Part shown: piece after piece, positions 47,867 to 55,979 of the stretch | How positions within the stretch are numbered: position 1 is the stretch's first letter | Layout: each line of letters starts with the position of its first letter | Assembly: GCF_009184865.1 (NCBI RefSeq) | Contig: NZ_CP045096.1 | Span: forward strand, 4,898,001-4,962,000 | Reading direction: 5' to 3' | Source of the DNA: Streptomyces phaeolivaceus | Lineage (GTDB): Bacteria; Actinomycetota; Actinomycetes; Streptomycetales; Streptomycetaceae | DNA length: 64,000 nt | Notes under the pieces: model-generated | Databases searched by the model: none | What the model was told of the DNA's origin: nothing | The model's input: the letters and a program-made list of their open reading frames with translations, nothing else | Position numbers and translations under genes: made by a program

Positions 47867-47921
47867 ATGCCCGGATCCGGAACGGCTTCGTTGTACGGAT
47901 CCCCGATGGGCGTCAACGCCC

Positions 47922-48788
47922 TTACGAACGGCCTGAGTTGCTCCCTGAGCGCAGCAACAGCGGCCCACCGCCGTCCGGAGCCGCGAACTCCGCCACAGCC
48001 GTGTACGCCCCCACTGCGCCCCGCGTACGCCCCCTTGGCGTCTCACACACCCCGGGCTCGTCGTGCGCGCCCACGGCACAGTGCATCCGTACGGTGTGCC
48101 CGCCGGGCGCCATCATGCTGAGGACCGAACTCAACTCCCGCCCGGTGGCGTTGCGGTAGTAGGTGCGGGCCCAGGTCTGCTCGCCCTGGGTGAGGACACA
48201 TGTCTGCGCCTCGATGCCGTCGGGGGAGGTGAGTTCGGGGCCGCAGCGGGCGGCGGTGGCGAGCCCGAGGCCGAGCAGCCGCGACGAGCCGTCGGCTTCG
48301 CCGACCGCGTCGGTGCCACCCGCGGTGCCGTCTGCGGTGTCGTCCGCGGTGCCGCCCGTGCGGTCGGTGCCGTCCGCCGTCTTCTCGTCCCGCCCGCCCG
48401 CCTTCGGATCGGTGCGTCCGGAGGAATCGGAGGAGCCGGCGGAGGGGCCGGCGGATTTCTCGACGTCGCCGCCGGACCCGTCCGGGCTTCCGGTGGCGTC
48501 ACCGCCGCCGACGGCGCCGAGGCCGGTGGCGTCGCCGACTCGCCCGGCGGCGCGGTCGAGTTCGGAGGTGAGGGCACGTTCGGACGTGGGTACGTCGCCG
48601 AGCGGGCCGGCGGACGCGGCGAGGGGCAGGCCCAGCGCTACGGCGACCGCGACGGTCAGCCCCGCGAGGCGGAGCCGGCGTGGATCCGGCCCGCCGCGCG
48701 CCGGATCGGGCGCTCGACGGCTCCGGGGTGGGGGAGCGCTGTGACGGCCGCGCGACGGGGCCCCGCGGCCCCCGGGAAGACGCTGCAT
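47922..48788 (-). CDS. Exported Gly/Ser/Thr/Asp-rich protein of unknown function
   Basis: 288 aa from ATG 48788. A long Arg/Pro-rich N-terminus, then a hydrophobic segment (about 42-62, GLTVAVAVALGLPLAASAG) as anchor or signal, a low-complexity Gly/Ser/Thr/Asp linker (about 90-165), and a C-terminal domain with four Cys (RCGPEL, QTCVLT, MHCAVG, GVCETP) and WARTYYRNATG. Looks like a surface or secreted protein. No family recognised. Confidence 0.75.
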   Translation of the reverse strand: MQRLPGGRGAPSRGRHSAPPPRSRRAPDPARGGPDPRRLRLAGLTVAVAVALGLPLAASAGPLGDVPTSERALTSELDRAAGRVGDATGLGAVGGGDATGSPDGSGGDVEKSAGPSAGSSDSSGRTDPKAGGRDEKTADGTDRTGGTADDTADGTAGGTDAVGEADGSSRLLGLGLATAARCGPELTSPDGIEAQTCVLTQGEQTWARTYYRNATGRELSSVLSMMAPGGHTVRMHCAVGAHDEPGVCETPRGRTRGAVGAYTAVAEFAAPDGGGPLLLRSGSNSGRS

Positions 48789-48843
48789 GTGCGGAACATA
48801 ACGACCGACCGGGGGCGCCCGGCCCCGCGCGCGCCGGGCGGGC

Positions 48844-49509
48844 TCAGAACTCGGGTGCGCTCACACCCGTACGAGTGAGGGCGTCGACGACCGCGTCCAC
48901 GACCGCCTCGACATCGGGCACCCAGGGCGCGGCCGAGCCGGGCAGCGGTGCCCGCTCCCAGCGGATCTGGCCGTGACCGGTCTCGGAGGGGGGCAGGGCC
49001 AGATATCCGCCCTCGCTGTGGAAGCGGAGCGAGCCGGGGACGAAGTCCTTGGCGTAGAGCAGCTCGCCCAACTGCTCCATGGAGTACGGCGCGACGAGGA
49101 TCGCCCAGCGGTGCGGGGCCGCGACCACGGGCCCGAGGCGCATACCGGTGCGGTCCAGCGCGGCGAGGGCACGGGAGGCGGCCAGGGCGGGCAGGCTCAC
49201 CGCGCAGGGGGCGGCGGCGCCGGTGGCCAGGACGATCGGTGCCGTCGGCCGGTTGGTCCACCACCAGCGGACCATGCGCTCGTCCGTGGTGGCGGCGAGC
49301 AGCGGCGGGTCGAAGGGGTGAGCGCCGGGCACCACGCACTCCGGGTCCGGGCATCCGCAGCGGGCACGCCCCTGCGGGTCCGGCGCCACCCCCGGGAGTA
49401 CGGGCCACTGCCATTCCGTCGCGAACGTCAGGGCCTGCTCAAGAAGCTCGGGCCTCCCGCCGTTGCGCTTGGACAGGAGCCTGCGTCGCTTTCCGGGGAT
49501 CTCGCGCAT
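48844..49509 (-). CDS. Primase/polymerase-like protein, second copy
   Basis: 221 aa from ATG 49509. It shows the prim-pol layout (TEWQWPVLPG, a Cys-rich CGCPDPECVVPGAHP, then WWWTNRPTAPIVLATG), but the catalytic DxD strand is not evident; LRFHSEGGYLALPPS takes the position of the His strand. Probably an inactive or altered relative of the 304-aa protein at 28969. Such proteins are chromosomal in Streptomyces; role unknown. Confidence 0.78.
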   Translation of the reverse strand: MREIPGKRRRLLSKRNGGRPELLEQALTFATEWQWPVLPGVAPDPQGRARCGCPDPECVVPGAHPFDPPLLAATTDERMVRWWWTNRPTAPIVLATGAAAPCAVSLPALAASRALAALDRTGMRLGPVVAAPHRWAILVAPYSMEQLGELLYAKDFVPGSLRFHSEGGYLALPPSETGHGQIRWERAPLPGSAAPWVPDVEAVVDAVVDALTRTGVSAPEF

Positions 49510-50021
49510 GAGCGCTCGTCCTTTCCGTTGCACGCATGGCAACACCGTGGGTCACATCACAACATGTGTCGTTCACTGCACTGTGCGTACCTGCTGGCGC
49601 ATCACACCCCTGTCGCGGACAAGGGGAACCCCTGCGGGCCGAGCTTCGGTTACGTCCGCGTCCATCGCTTGCGTCGACTTGCGTCTGTCAAAAGCATGGG
49701 CATGGCGTAGGGGTGGCGACGCCTGGCGTTTTACTGTCCCGCGTGTGCTCGCCGCCTCCGCCACGGGAGGATGGGGCTCGGTCGTCGGTGGATAGGACGC
49801 CCGGTTCCGTCGCCAGGTTCCGTGGCCTCCGCCACTCCTGGCCTTCACCGAGTACGTACCCATCACGACCGCTGTGACGCTCTGTTGAACAAGGCCAGTC
49901 GACCTCAATACACCGTTCACCACAACACTTTTTGGCCAACTTTGCTTTATCCAAAGGAGTGGACAAGAAGTTGACAGATGTCCAACAGGGCCACACGGAC
50001 ACCAGATATCCCAGCAGGACA
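49510..50021. other. Intergenic region before the phosphatase gene
   Basis: 512 bp. I see no convincing gene, RNA or hairpin. G+C falls somewhat toward 49900-50000 (TCAATACACCG, TTTGCTTTATCC), which may mark the promoter. Confidence 0.45.
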
Positions 50022-51545
50022 ATGCTGGACATCCCCTCACGAGTGCGTGTACATGTGGAGAGACTGCTAGCGGCGCAGAATGACATGGGGGTTTGCGATG
50101 CTTTTGAGCAATACGCACCGGTCGGAAAGCCGGACACCATGAACGCCCCTCACCCTCCGAAAGTGGCTGGAATCGATTCAACGGTTCCCTCCCCCGCACA
50201 CACTGTCGCGCCCGCGCCCGCCGCCCCGGATGCCCCAACAGCCCCTTCCGCCACAGGACCGGGCACCGCTCCCGGGGCCGTTCTGCAGGACAGACTCGCG
50301 GGCTGGGTCTCGGACCTCACGACGCTGCACGAACTCACCGAACGTCTGGCCCGCACGGACTCACTCGACAGCGCCCTGAAGGAGACCCTGCACGCCGGAG
50401 CCGCCCTCGTCGGCGCCCGCCGCGGCCTCCTCGTCCTCGAACCGGGCGACGGACTCGGCCCGGACACCACCATCGGACTCGGCCTCGGCCGCGCCGACCT
50501 CGGGCACATCGAGACCGTGCCGCGCAGCTCCCTGCCGTACGGCCGCATCCTCGACGGGCTGCCGGGCGGCGACGGCGAGATCGCCCAGCCCGACCTGTTC
50601 GCCGAGGACGGCCTCGACCCCCGCCATCGCGAGGTCGCCGCCCGGCTCGGATACGCGGCGAGCTACGCGCTCCCCCTGTCCCCCGAGGGAGCCGGCCGGC
50701 TCGGCGCCGCGGTCTGGCTGTACGACGAGCCCGCGGAGCCGGTCGAGCGGCAGCGGCATCTCGTCGGGCTGTACGCGCGGTACGCCGCCGAGCATCTGGC
50801 GCGGCTGGTCGAGGTCGAGCGCACGCGCGCGTGCATGGCGACCATCGCCGAGGAACTGCTCCCGTCCCGGCTGCCCCGGGTCGCCGGTGTCCAGCTCGCC
50901 GCCCGGCACCGCACCGGGCCGCGCGGCGGTGGTGACTGGTACGACGCGCTGCCGCTGCCGGACGCCGCGCTCGGCCTCGCGGTCGGCTCGGTCACCGGGT
51001 CGGGGCCCAGCGCGATCGCCGCGATGGGACGGCTGCGGGCCTCGCTGCGGGCGTACGCCGTGATGGAGGGCGAGGACCCCGTCGCCGTCCTCTCCGACCT
51101 CGAACTGCTCCTGCGGCTCACCGAGCCCGCCCGCTCCGCCACCGCGCTCTTCGCCTACGTCGAGCCCGCGCTGCGCAAGATCACGCTGGCCGGGGCCGGG
51201 CACAGTCCGCCGCTGGTCATCGGCGAGCGGCGGACGGAGTTCGTGGAGACGTCCCTGTCGGCGCCGCTCGGCATGCTCGCCTGCTGGGAGGCACCGAGCG
51301 TGGAGCTGACCGCCGCACCAGGAGAAACCGTCCTGCTCTACACCGACGGCCTCCTCCAGCGCACGGGCGACCCCGTCGACCGCGCCTTCGCCCGCCTCCA
51401 CGCCGCCGCCGCCGGCGTCCCCCGGGCCCTGCGCACCGACCCGGGCGCCCTCGCCGACCACATCCTCCGCACCGTCCTCCCGAACCGCCTCGACGAGGCC
51501 GACGACACGGAGGACGTGGTGCTGCTGGCGGCGCGGTTCGAGTAG
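50022..51545 (+). CDS. GAF-SpoIIE-type PP2C phosphatase
   Basis: 507 aa from ATG 50022. N-terminal about 110 residues with a Pro/Ala-rich linker; GAF-like domain (about 120-275: TLHELTERLARTDSLDSALKE..., LVGARRGLLVLE); C-terminal SpoIIE/PP2C domain (about 300-507) with GGDWYDALPL (metal-binding Gly-Asp), ATALFAYVEP, AGHSPPLV and YTDGL. All expected metal ligands look present. It likely dephosphorylates an anti-sigma-factor antagonist; Streptomyces has dozens. Start inferred. Confidence 0.9.
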   Translation: MLDIPSRVRVHVERLLAAQNDMGVCDAFEQYAPVGKPDTMNAPHPPKVAGIDSTVPSPAHTVAPAPAAPDAPTAPSATGPGTAPGAVLQDRLAGWVSDLTTLHELTERLARTDSLDSALKETLHAGAALVGARRGLLVLEPGDGLGPDTTIGLGLGRADLGHIETVPRSSLPYGRILDGLPGGDGEIAQPDLFAEDGLDPRHREVAARLGYAASYALPLSPEGAGRLGAAVWLYDEPAEPVERQRHLVGLYARYAAEHLARLVEVERTRACMATIAEELLPSRLPRVAGVQLAARHRTGPRGGGDWYDALPLPDAALGLAVGSVTGSGPSAIAAMGRLRASLRAYAVMEGEDPVAVLSDLELLLRLTEPARSATALFAYVEPALRKITLAGAGHSPPLVIGERRTEFVETSLSAPLGMLACWEAPSVELTAAPGETVLLYTDGLLQRTGDPVDRAFARLHAAAAGVPRALRTDPGALADHILRTVLPNRLDEADDTEDVVLLAARFE

Positions 51546-51694
51546 GGGTGGGGTGGGGGCTGGGCCGAGGGCCGTGTGGCTGCTTCCCGTAAGGGTTCGG
51601 TGACCCGTCGTAAGAGGTGCTTCGGGGCTCCGGGGTCTCCTTCGGTACGACCGTACGATGGACGAGGTCCAGTGCCGTATCTAGGAGGATGACC

Positions 51695-53176
51695 GTGGCG
51701 GACGAGCTCGAGCCGGCGATCCCGGAGACCGAGGCGACCGAAGCCGAGGAGCCGATCAAGCAGCGCAAGAACGGCCTGTACCCGGGCGTGTCCGACGAGC
51801 TGGCCGAGAGCATGAAGTCGGGCTGGGCCGACACCGAGCTGCACGGCCTGGAGCCGATCGCCCAGGCCGCCGAGACCGCCGCCCGCCGCGCCGCGCTCTC
51901 CGCGCGCTTCCCGGGCGACCGCCTGGTGATCCCCTCGGGCAACCTGAAGACCCGCTCGAACGACACCGAGTACCCCTTCCGGGCATCGGTCGAGTACGCG
52001 TACCTCACCGGCAACCAGACGGAGGACGGCGTCCTGGTCCTGGAGCCGACCGGCGCCGAGGGCCACCGGGCGACGATCTACCTGCTGCCGCGCTCCGACC
52101 GGGAGAACGGCGAGTTCTGGCTCTCCGGCCAGGGCGAGCTGTGGGTCGGCCGCCGCCACTCGCTCACCGAGTCGGCGGAGCTGTACGGCATCCCCGCCGC
52201 CGACGTCCGCGAACTCGCCGACAAGCTGCGCGAGGCCACCGGCCCGGTGCGGGTCGTACGCGGTCACGACGCCGGCGTCGAGGCCGCCCTCAACGACAAG
52301 GTCACCGCCGAGCGCGACGACGAGCTGCGGGTCTTCCTCTCCGAGGCACGGCTGGTCAAGGACACGTTCGAGATCGGCGAGCTGCAGAAGGCGGTCGACT
52401 CGACCGTGCGCGGCTTCGAGGACGTCGTACGTGTGCTGGACAAGGCCGAGGCGACGTCGGAGCGCTACATCGAGGGCACGTTCTTCCTGCGCGCCCGCGT
52501 CGAGGGCAACGATGTCGGCTACGGCTCCATCTGCGCCGCCGGCCCGCACGCCACCACGCTGCACTGGGTCCGCAACGACGGCCCCGTCCGCTCCGGCGAC
52601 CTGCTCCTGCTGGACGCGGGCGTCGAGACGCACACGTACTACACGGCCGACGTCACCCGCACCCTGCCGATCGACGGCACGTTCACCGAGATCCAGAAGA
52701 AGATCTACGACGCGGTGTACGACGCCCAGGAGGCCGGGATCGCCGCCGTGCGGCCCGGCGGCAAGTACCGCGACTTCCACGACGCCGCGCAGCACGTGCT
52801 GGCCGAGCGGCTGGTCGAGTGGGGGCTCGTCGAGGGCCCCGTGGAGCGTGTCCTGGAGCTGGGCCTCCAGCGGCGCTGGACCCTCCACGGCACGGGTCAC
52901 ATGCTCGGCATGGACGTCCACGACTGCGCCGCCGCGCGCGTGGAGTCGTATGTCGACGGGACGTTGGAGCCGGGGATGGTGCTGACCGTGGAGCCCGGTC
53001 TCTACTTCCAGGCCGACGATCTCACCGTGCCCGAGGAGTACCGGGGCATCGGGGTGCGGATCGAGGACGACATCCTGGTGACGGAGGAGGGGAACCGCAA
53101 CCTGAGCGCCGCGCTGCCTCGGCGGTCCGGGGAGGTCGAGGTGTGGATGGGTTCACTGCGGGGTGCGCGGGGTTGA
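51695..53176 (+). CDS. pepP: Xaa-Pro aminopeptidase P
   Basis: 493 aa from GTG 51695 with AGGAGG at a normal distance. Acidic N-terminal extension, N-terminal domain (about 60-240) and a pita-bread catalytic domain with metal ligands: Asp in LLLLDAGVE, Asp in TYYTADVTR, His in GTGHMLGMDVHD, Glu in LTVEPGLY and Glu in GVRIEDDILVTEEG. It removes N-terminal residues that precede Pro. Cytoplasmic. Followed by a repeat-type hairpin. Confidence 0.95.
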   Translation: MADELEPAIPETEATEAEEPIKQRKNGLYPGVSDELAESMKSGWADTELHGLEPIAQAAETAARRAALSARFPGDRLVIPSGNLKTRSNDTEYPFRASVEYAYLTGNQTEDGVLVLEPTGAEGHRATIYLLPRSDRENGEFWLSGQGELWVGRRHSLTESAELYGIPAADVRELADKLREATGPVRVVRGHDAGVEAALNDKVTAERDDELRVFLSEARLVKDTFEIGELQKAVDSTVRGFEDVVRVLDKAEATSERYIEGTFFLRARVEGNDVGYGSICAAGPHATTLHWVRNDGPVRSGDLLLLDAGVETHTYYTADVTRTLPIDGTFTEIQKKIYDAVYDAQEAGIAAVRPGGKYRDFHDAAQHVLAERLVEWGLVEGPVERVLELGLQRRWTLHGTGHMLGMDVHDCAAARVESYVDGTLEPGMVLTVEPGLYFQADDLTVPEEYRGIGVRIEDDILVTEEGNRNLSAALPRRSGEVEVWMGSLRGARG

Positions 53177-53212
53177 GGCGGGCCGTGTTCGGCCGCGGGT
53201 GAGTGGGGGTTG

Positions 53213-53331
53213 CTCGCGCAGTTCCCCGCGCCCCTGAAAAGCAGGGGCTGCGCCCCTTGGCTTTTCGGCCCGAAAGGGCCGCAGGCCCGTCAGGGTCTGC
53301 GGCCCTTTCAGGGCGCGGGGAACTGCGCGAG
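53213..53331. terminator. Large inverted repeat (Streptomyces dispersed palindrome) between convergent genes
   Basis: Outer arms of 21 bp (53213-53233 with 53311-53331), perfect; an inner hairpin AAAGGGCCGCAG / CTGCGGCCCTTT. The GGGCGCGGGGAACTGCGCG motif is a well-known dispersed palindrome of Streptomyces intergenic regions. Terminates both pepP and the convergent CitG-like gene. Confidence 0.85.
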
Positions 53332-53378
53332 AAGCCCCACGCACCCGCAGTCGCCGACGCACCCGCACCCCCGAGCCA

Positions 53379-54212
53379 CTAGGCGCCCGGCCCCCGCGAA
53401 GCACCCGGCAGCGCGTCCACGAACAGCGCGCCCGCCAGCAGTGATCCGCTCCCCCGGGGACTCCACCCCCGCTCCTGGACATCCGTGTCGAGCGCGGTCA
53501 GCGCCTCCCGCCCCGCATCCGTCGTCGTACCGCCCGCGTCGATCACGGCCCGCGCCCCGGCCTGCACATGCCGCAGCCCGTGCGGGCCCGCGGTGTAGAG
53601 CAACTCGGTGTCCTGGAGCGTCGACATGACCGTCAGCAGGGCGTCGAGGCGGGCGTACGGCTCCGGTGTCCCCGCCGTGCGGGCCTTGGCGAGGACGTCC
53701 AACGCCCGCCGTACATGGGGCAATCCGGCGCGGGCCTCGCCCCGGGCGCCGGCCGCCCCGTACTTGGCGGAGACCGAGGAGCCCCGGGAAGGGCGCCGGG
53801 GCGCGCGCCGGTCGGGATACGCGGCGATCTTCTTTGCGGTGGCGGCGAGTTCACGCCCGCGCGCGCCGGGGTCCATGGCCGCCGCGGCGACCAGGAGGCC
53901 CAGCACCCAGGTGGCGCCCCGGTGTCCGCCCCCGGCGAGTTGCATGGAGTGTTCGGTGCAGCGCCCGATCGCGCCTAGTTCCGCGCGGAGTTCGGGCGTC
54001 GCCGTACCGTTGCGGCGAGCGCAGGCCGCCATCGCCGCGAGGCCGGGCACCAGTGACTTCGCCGACCAGCGCAGGGCGCGGTGGTCCTGTCGCGTCGCGC
54101 GAGCGCCGAGGTCGCGCGGGTCGGGCAGGCCGGGCTTGGGCGTCAGTTCCAACTGCCAGGTGAGCGCGGCCACCGCGGCCCGCGCCAGCGTCTCGTCCTC
54201 GCGGCTGCTCAT
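53379..54212 (-). CDS. CitG-like (triphosphoribosyl-dephospho-CoA synthase family) protein
   Basis: 277 aa from ATG 54212. Family pattern: ELTPKPGLPDPRDLGARATR at the N-terminus, GGGHRGATWVLGLLVAAAA in the middle, EARAGLPHVRRAL and QDTELLYTAGPHGLRHVQAG near the C-terminus. True CitG/MdcB enzymes have a NTHKG box; here it reads GGGHRGA, so activity may be altered. No citrate-lyase or malonate-decarboxylase genes are near. Confidence 0.78.
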   Translation of the reverse strand: MSSREDETLARAAVAALTWQLELTPKPGLPDPRDLGARATRQDHRALRWSAKSLVPGLAAMAACARRNGTATPELRAELGAIGRCTEHSMQLAGGGHRGATWVLGLLVAAAAMDPGARGRELAATAKKIAAYPDRRAPRRPSRGSSVSAKYGAAGARGEARAGLPHVRRALDVLAKARTAGTPEPYARLDALLTVMSTLQDTELLYTAGPHGLRHVQAGARAVIDAGGTTTDAGREALTALDTDVQERGWSPRGSGSLLAGALFVDALPGASRGPGA

Positions 54213-54221
54213 GGGCGAACC

Positions 54222-55103
54222 CTACGAGGCCGACGCGGAGTCGGAGGCGCTGTCGGTGGCACCGCTGGTCGCGCTGTCGGTCGGGGCATCCGCCGGGGGC
54301 TCGCCGGACGGGGGAGTGCCGCCCTCGCCGCCACCGCCGGCGCCGCTGTTCTCGGCGTCGGGGTCGATGCCGAGGGTGAGGAAACCCTTGCAACCGCGCG
54401 CCGGGTTGGCCTTCTTCACGGCCTTCAGGGTGAGCAGACCGCTGGAGGCGCCGCCGCCGTAGACCATGTCGTCGTCGAAGAAGAACTGGCCGGTGTAGTT
54501 GACCTTGCCGCCCTCGTAGGTGCCGTCCTCCTTCTCGCCACCGGTGTGCACCTTCACATGGATGTGGCAGGTGCGCGGGGTGTACCAACCGGGGAATACG
54601 GTCTCGAACTTGACCACCCCGTTCGCGTTCGCGATCTGGTAACCGCGGAGACAGGTGGCGTCGTCGGCGGTCGAGTCGTCCTCGCTCTCGGCGGGCGCCG
54701 AACCGCCGGGAATCGCGGTGGTGCAGCCGGAGTAGTGGCCCCAGGCGTCGCAGTGCCAGATCTCCACTGCCGCGCCGGGGACCGGGGTGCAGCAGTCGGT
54801 GGCGTCCACGACCGTGAGGCGCAGGGTCAGCGGAACACCGCTCTCGCCTTCGGTGATGTTCTTCCGGACCAGGGCGCCGTCCAGGCAGTACGGGCCCTCG
54901 GTGACGCTCGACATCAGCGTCATGCACTCGCCACCGGTGCTCGTGGCCTCCGCCGTGGCCGTCGCCTCGACGGTGCCGGTCGCCTCGTCCGCGAACGCCG
55001 ACTGGTACCCGGCCACCGCCAGCCCACCGGCGGCGACCGTCCCTCCGGTCACCGCGAGAGCACGGCGCCGAGTGATCGTTTTGCTTTTGTGGATTCCCGT
55101 CAC
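54222..55103 (-). CDS. Tat-exported intradiol ring-cleavage dioxygenase
   Basis: 293 aa from GTG 55103. Twin-arginine signal KTITRRRALAVTGG with a hydrophobic stretch; catalytic domain with iron-ligand motif PGWYTPRTCHIHVKVH (Tyr, Arg, His-x-His), preceded by YSGCTTAIPGG. C-terminal Gly/Ser/Asp-rich tail. Secreted enzymes of this type are known in Streptomyces, with unknown substrate. The start has no Shine-Dalgarno, but TAACTT lies seven bases upstream, so it is probably leaderless. Confidence 0.88.
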   Translation of the reverse strand: MTGIHKSKTITRRRALAVTGGTVAAGGLAVAGYQSAFADEATGTVEATATAEATSTGGECMTLMSSVTEGPYCLDGALVRKNITEGESGVPLTLRLTVVDATDCCTPVPGAAVEIWHCDAWGHYSGCTTAIPGGSAPAESEDDSTADDATCLRGYQIANANGVVKFETVFPGWYTPRTCHIHVKVHTGGEKEDGTYEGGKVNYTGQFFFDDDMVYGGGASSGLLTLKAVKKANPARGCKGFLTLGIDPDAENSGAGGGGEGGTPPSGEPPADAPTDSATSGATDSASDSASAS

Positions 55104-55758
55104 GCCAAGGAAGTTAGGGACGCAGTCCGTCAGGGGGCTGAGGTGTGGCTGTGAGGGGGCTGAGAGTGCCGAGAAGGCTGAAGTCGGATTCCCGCGAGGA
55201 GGACGAACAGCTCGACCATGACGGAGAGTGACCAAAGGCGGGATGCCGAGCCCGGCCGTCCAGTCCCGGCCGAGCAGGACTCCACCGCGGCGCGCGATCC
55301 TCGATTCCGTTCAGCCCTCACGCTCTTCGGGAAGCTCAACTACGCCATTTACAGTAGGAGCTGACGAGGCATCGGATCAGATTCCGGCAAAATTCGAGTA
55401 AAAATCTGCGGACCCGCCGAAGTGCTTCCGATACCCATCAAGGGTGAGGTCGACCGAGGCCCCGCAGGGTGACCTCGACCTTGACCAGCGCGTTGGGCAC
55501 CGGGCACCCACACGCCGGCGTGATGCGCCTCACGTTTAGCGACGGAAAGTATTCGATGAGGCGCTAAGGTCTGCTCGCACATCAGTGGCTCGACTGGGCC
55601 GAATGTCGTCATGCCTTGTCGGCCACTTCAGCGTTTTCACGGCCTCAGCAGGCTCCTCGGCAGGAAGTCCCGGACGACCCGTGGTGGAGTGAACTCCCAG
55701 GTCCAATCCACCTTCCGTGACCGACAGGCGCAGAAGGTCGAAGATAAATGAGGTCCGA
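55104..55758. other. Intergenic region upstream of the fxs locus
   Basis: 655 bp. No gene with a ribosome site is seen. The promoter of the fxs operon and that of the dioxygenase must lie here; no clear operator. Confidence 0.5.
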
Positions 55759-55956
55759 ATGAACGCATCCCTCGACGCCGCGGCCGAAGAGCCGGGAAAG
55801 CCGACCGCTGTCGGCCCTGAGCGGGTTTCCCTGGTGCGCCTGGCTGCGCAGAGTAACGGTGCGTTGTCGCCCGTGCTTACTCGTGCCGTGTCCAACGGCG
55901 TCGAGCGGCGGGGACCGGGCAGGGTCGCTGTCGCGGCCTTCAACTCCTCCGTCTGA
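55759..55956 (+). CDS. fxsA: FxSxx-COOH precursor peptide FxsA
   Basis: 65 aa from ATG 55759 (GAGGT upstream). The C-terminus is AAFNSSV, i.e. F-x-S-x-x-COOH, the defining end of FxSxx-COOH precursors; a leader-like region of about 55 residues precedes it. FxsB would form a three-residue cyclophane at FNS. First gene of the operon; 23 bp before fxsB. Family assignment rests on the end motif plus the three downstream genes. Confidence 0.9.
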   Translation: MNASLDAAAEEPGKPTAVGPERVSLVRLAAQSNGALSPVLTRAVSNGVERRGPGRVAVAAFNSSV

Positions 55957-55979
55957 TCCAAGGACCGATCAGCACCCTC

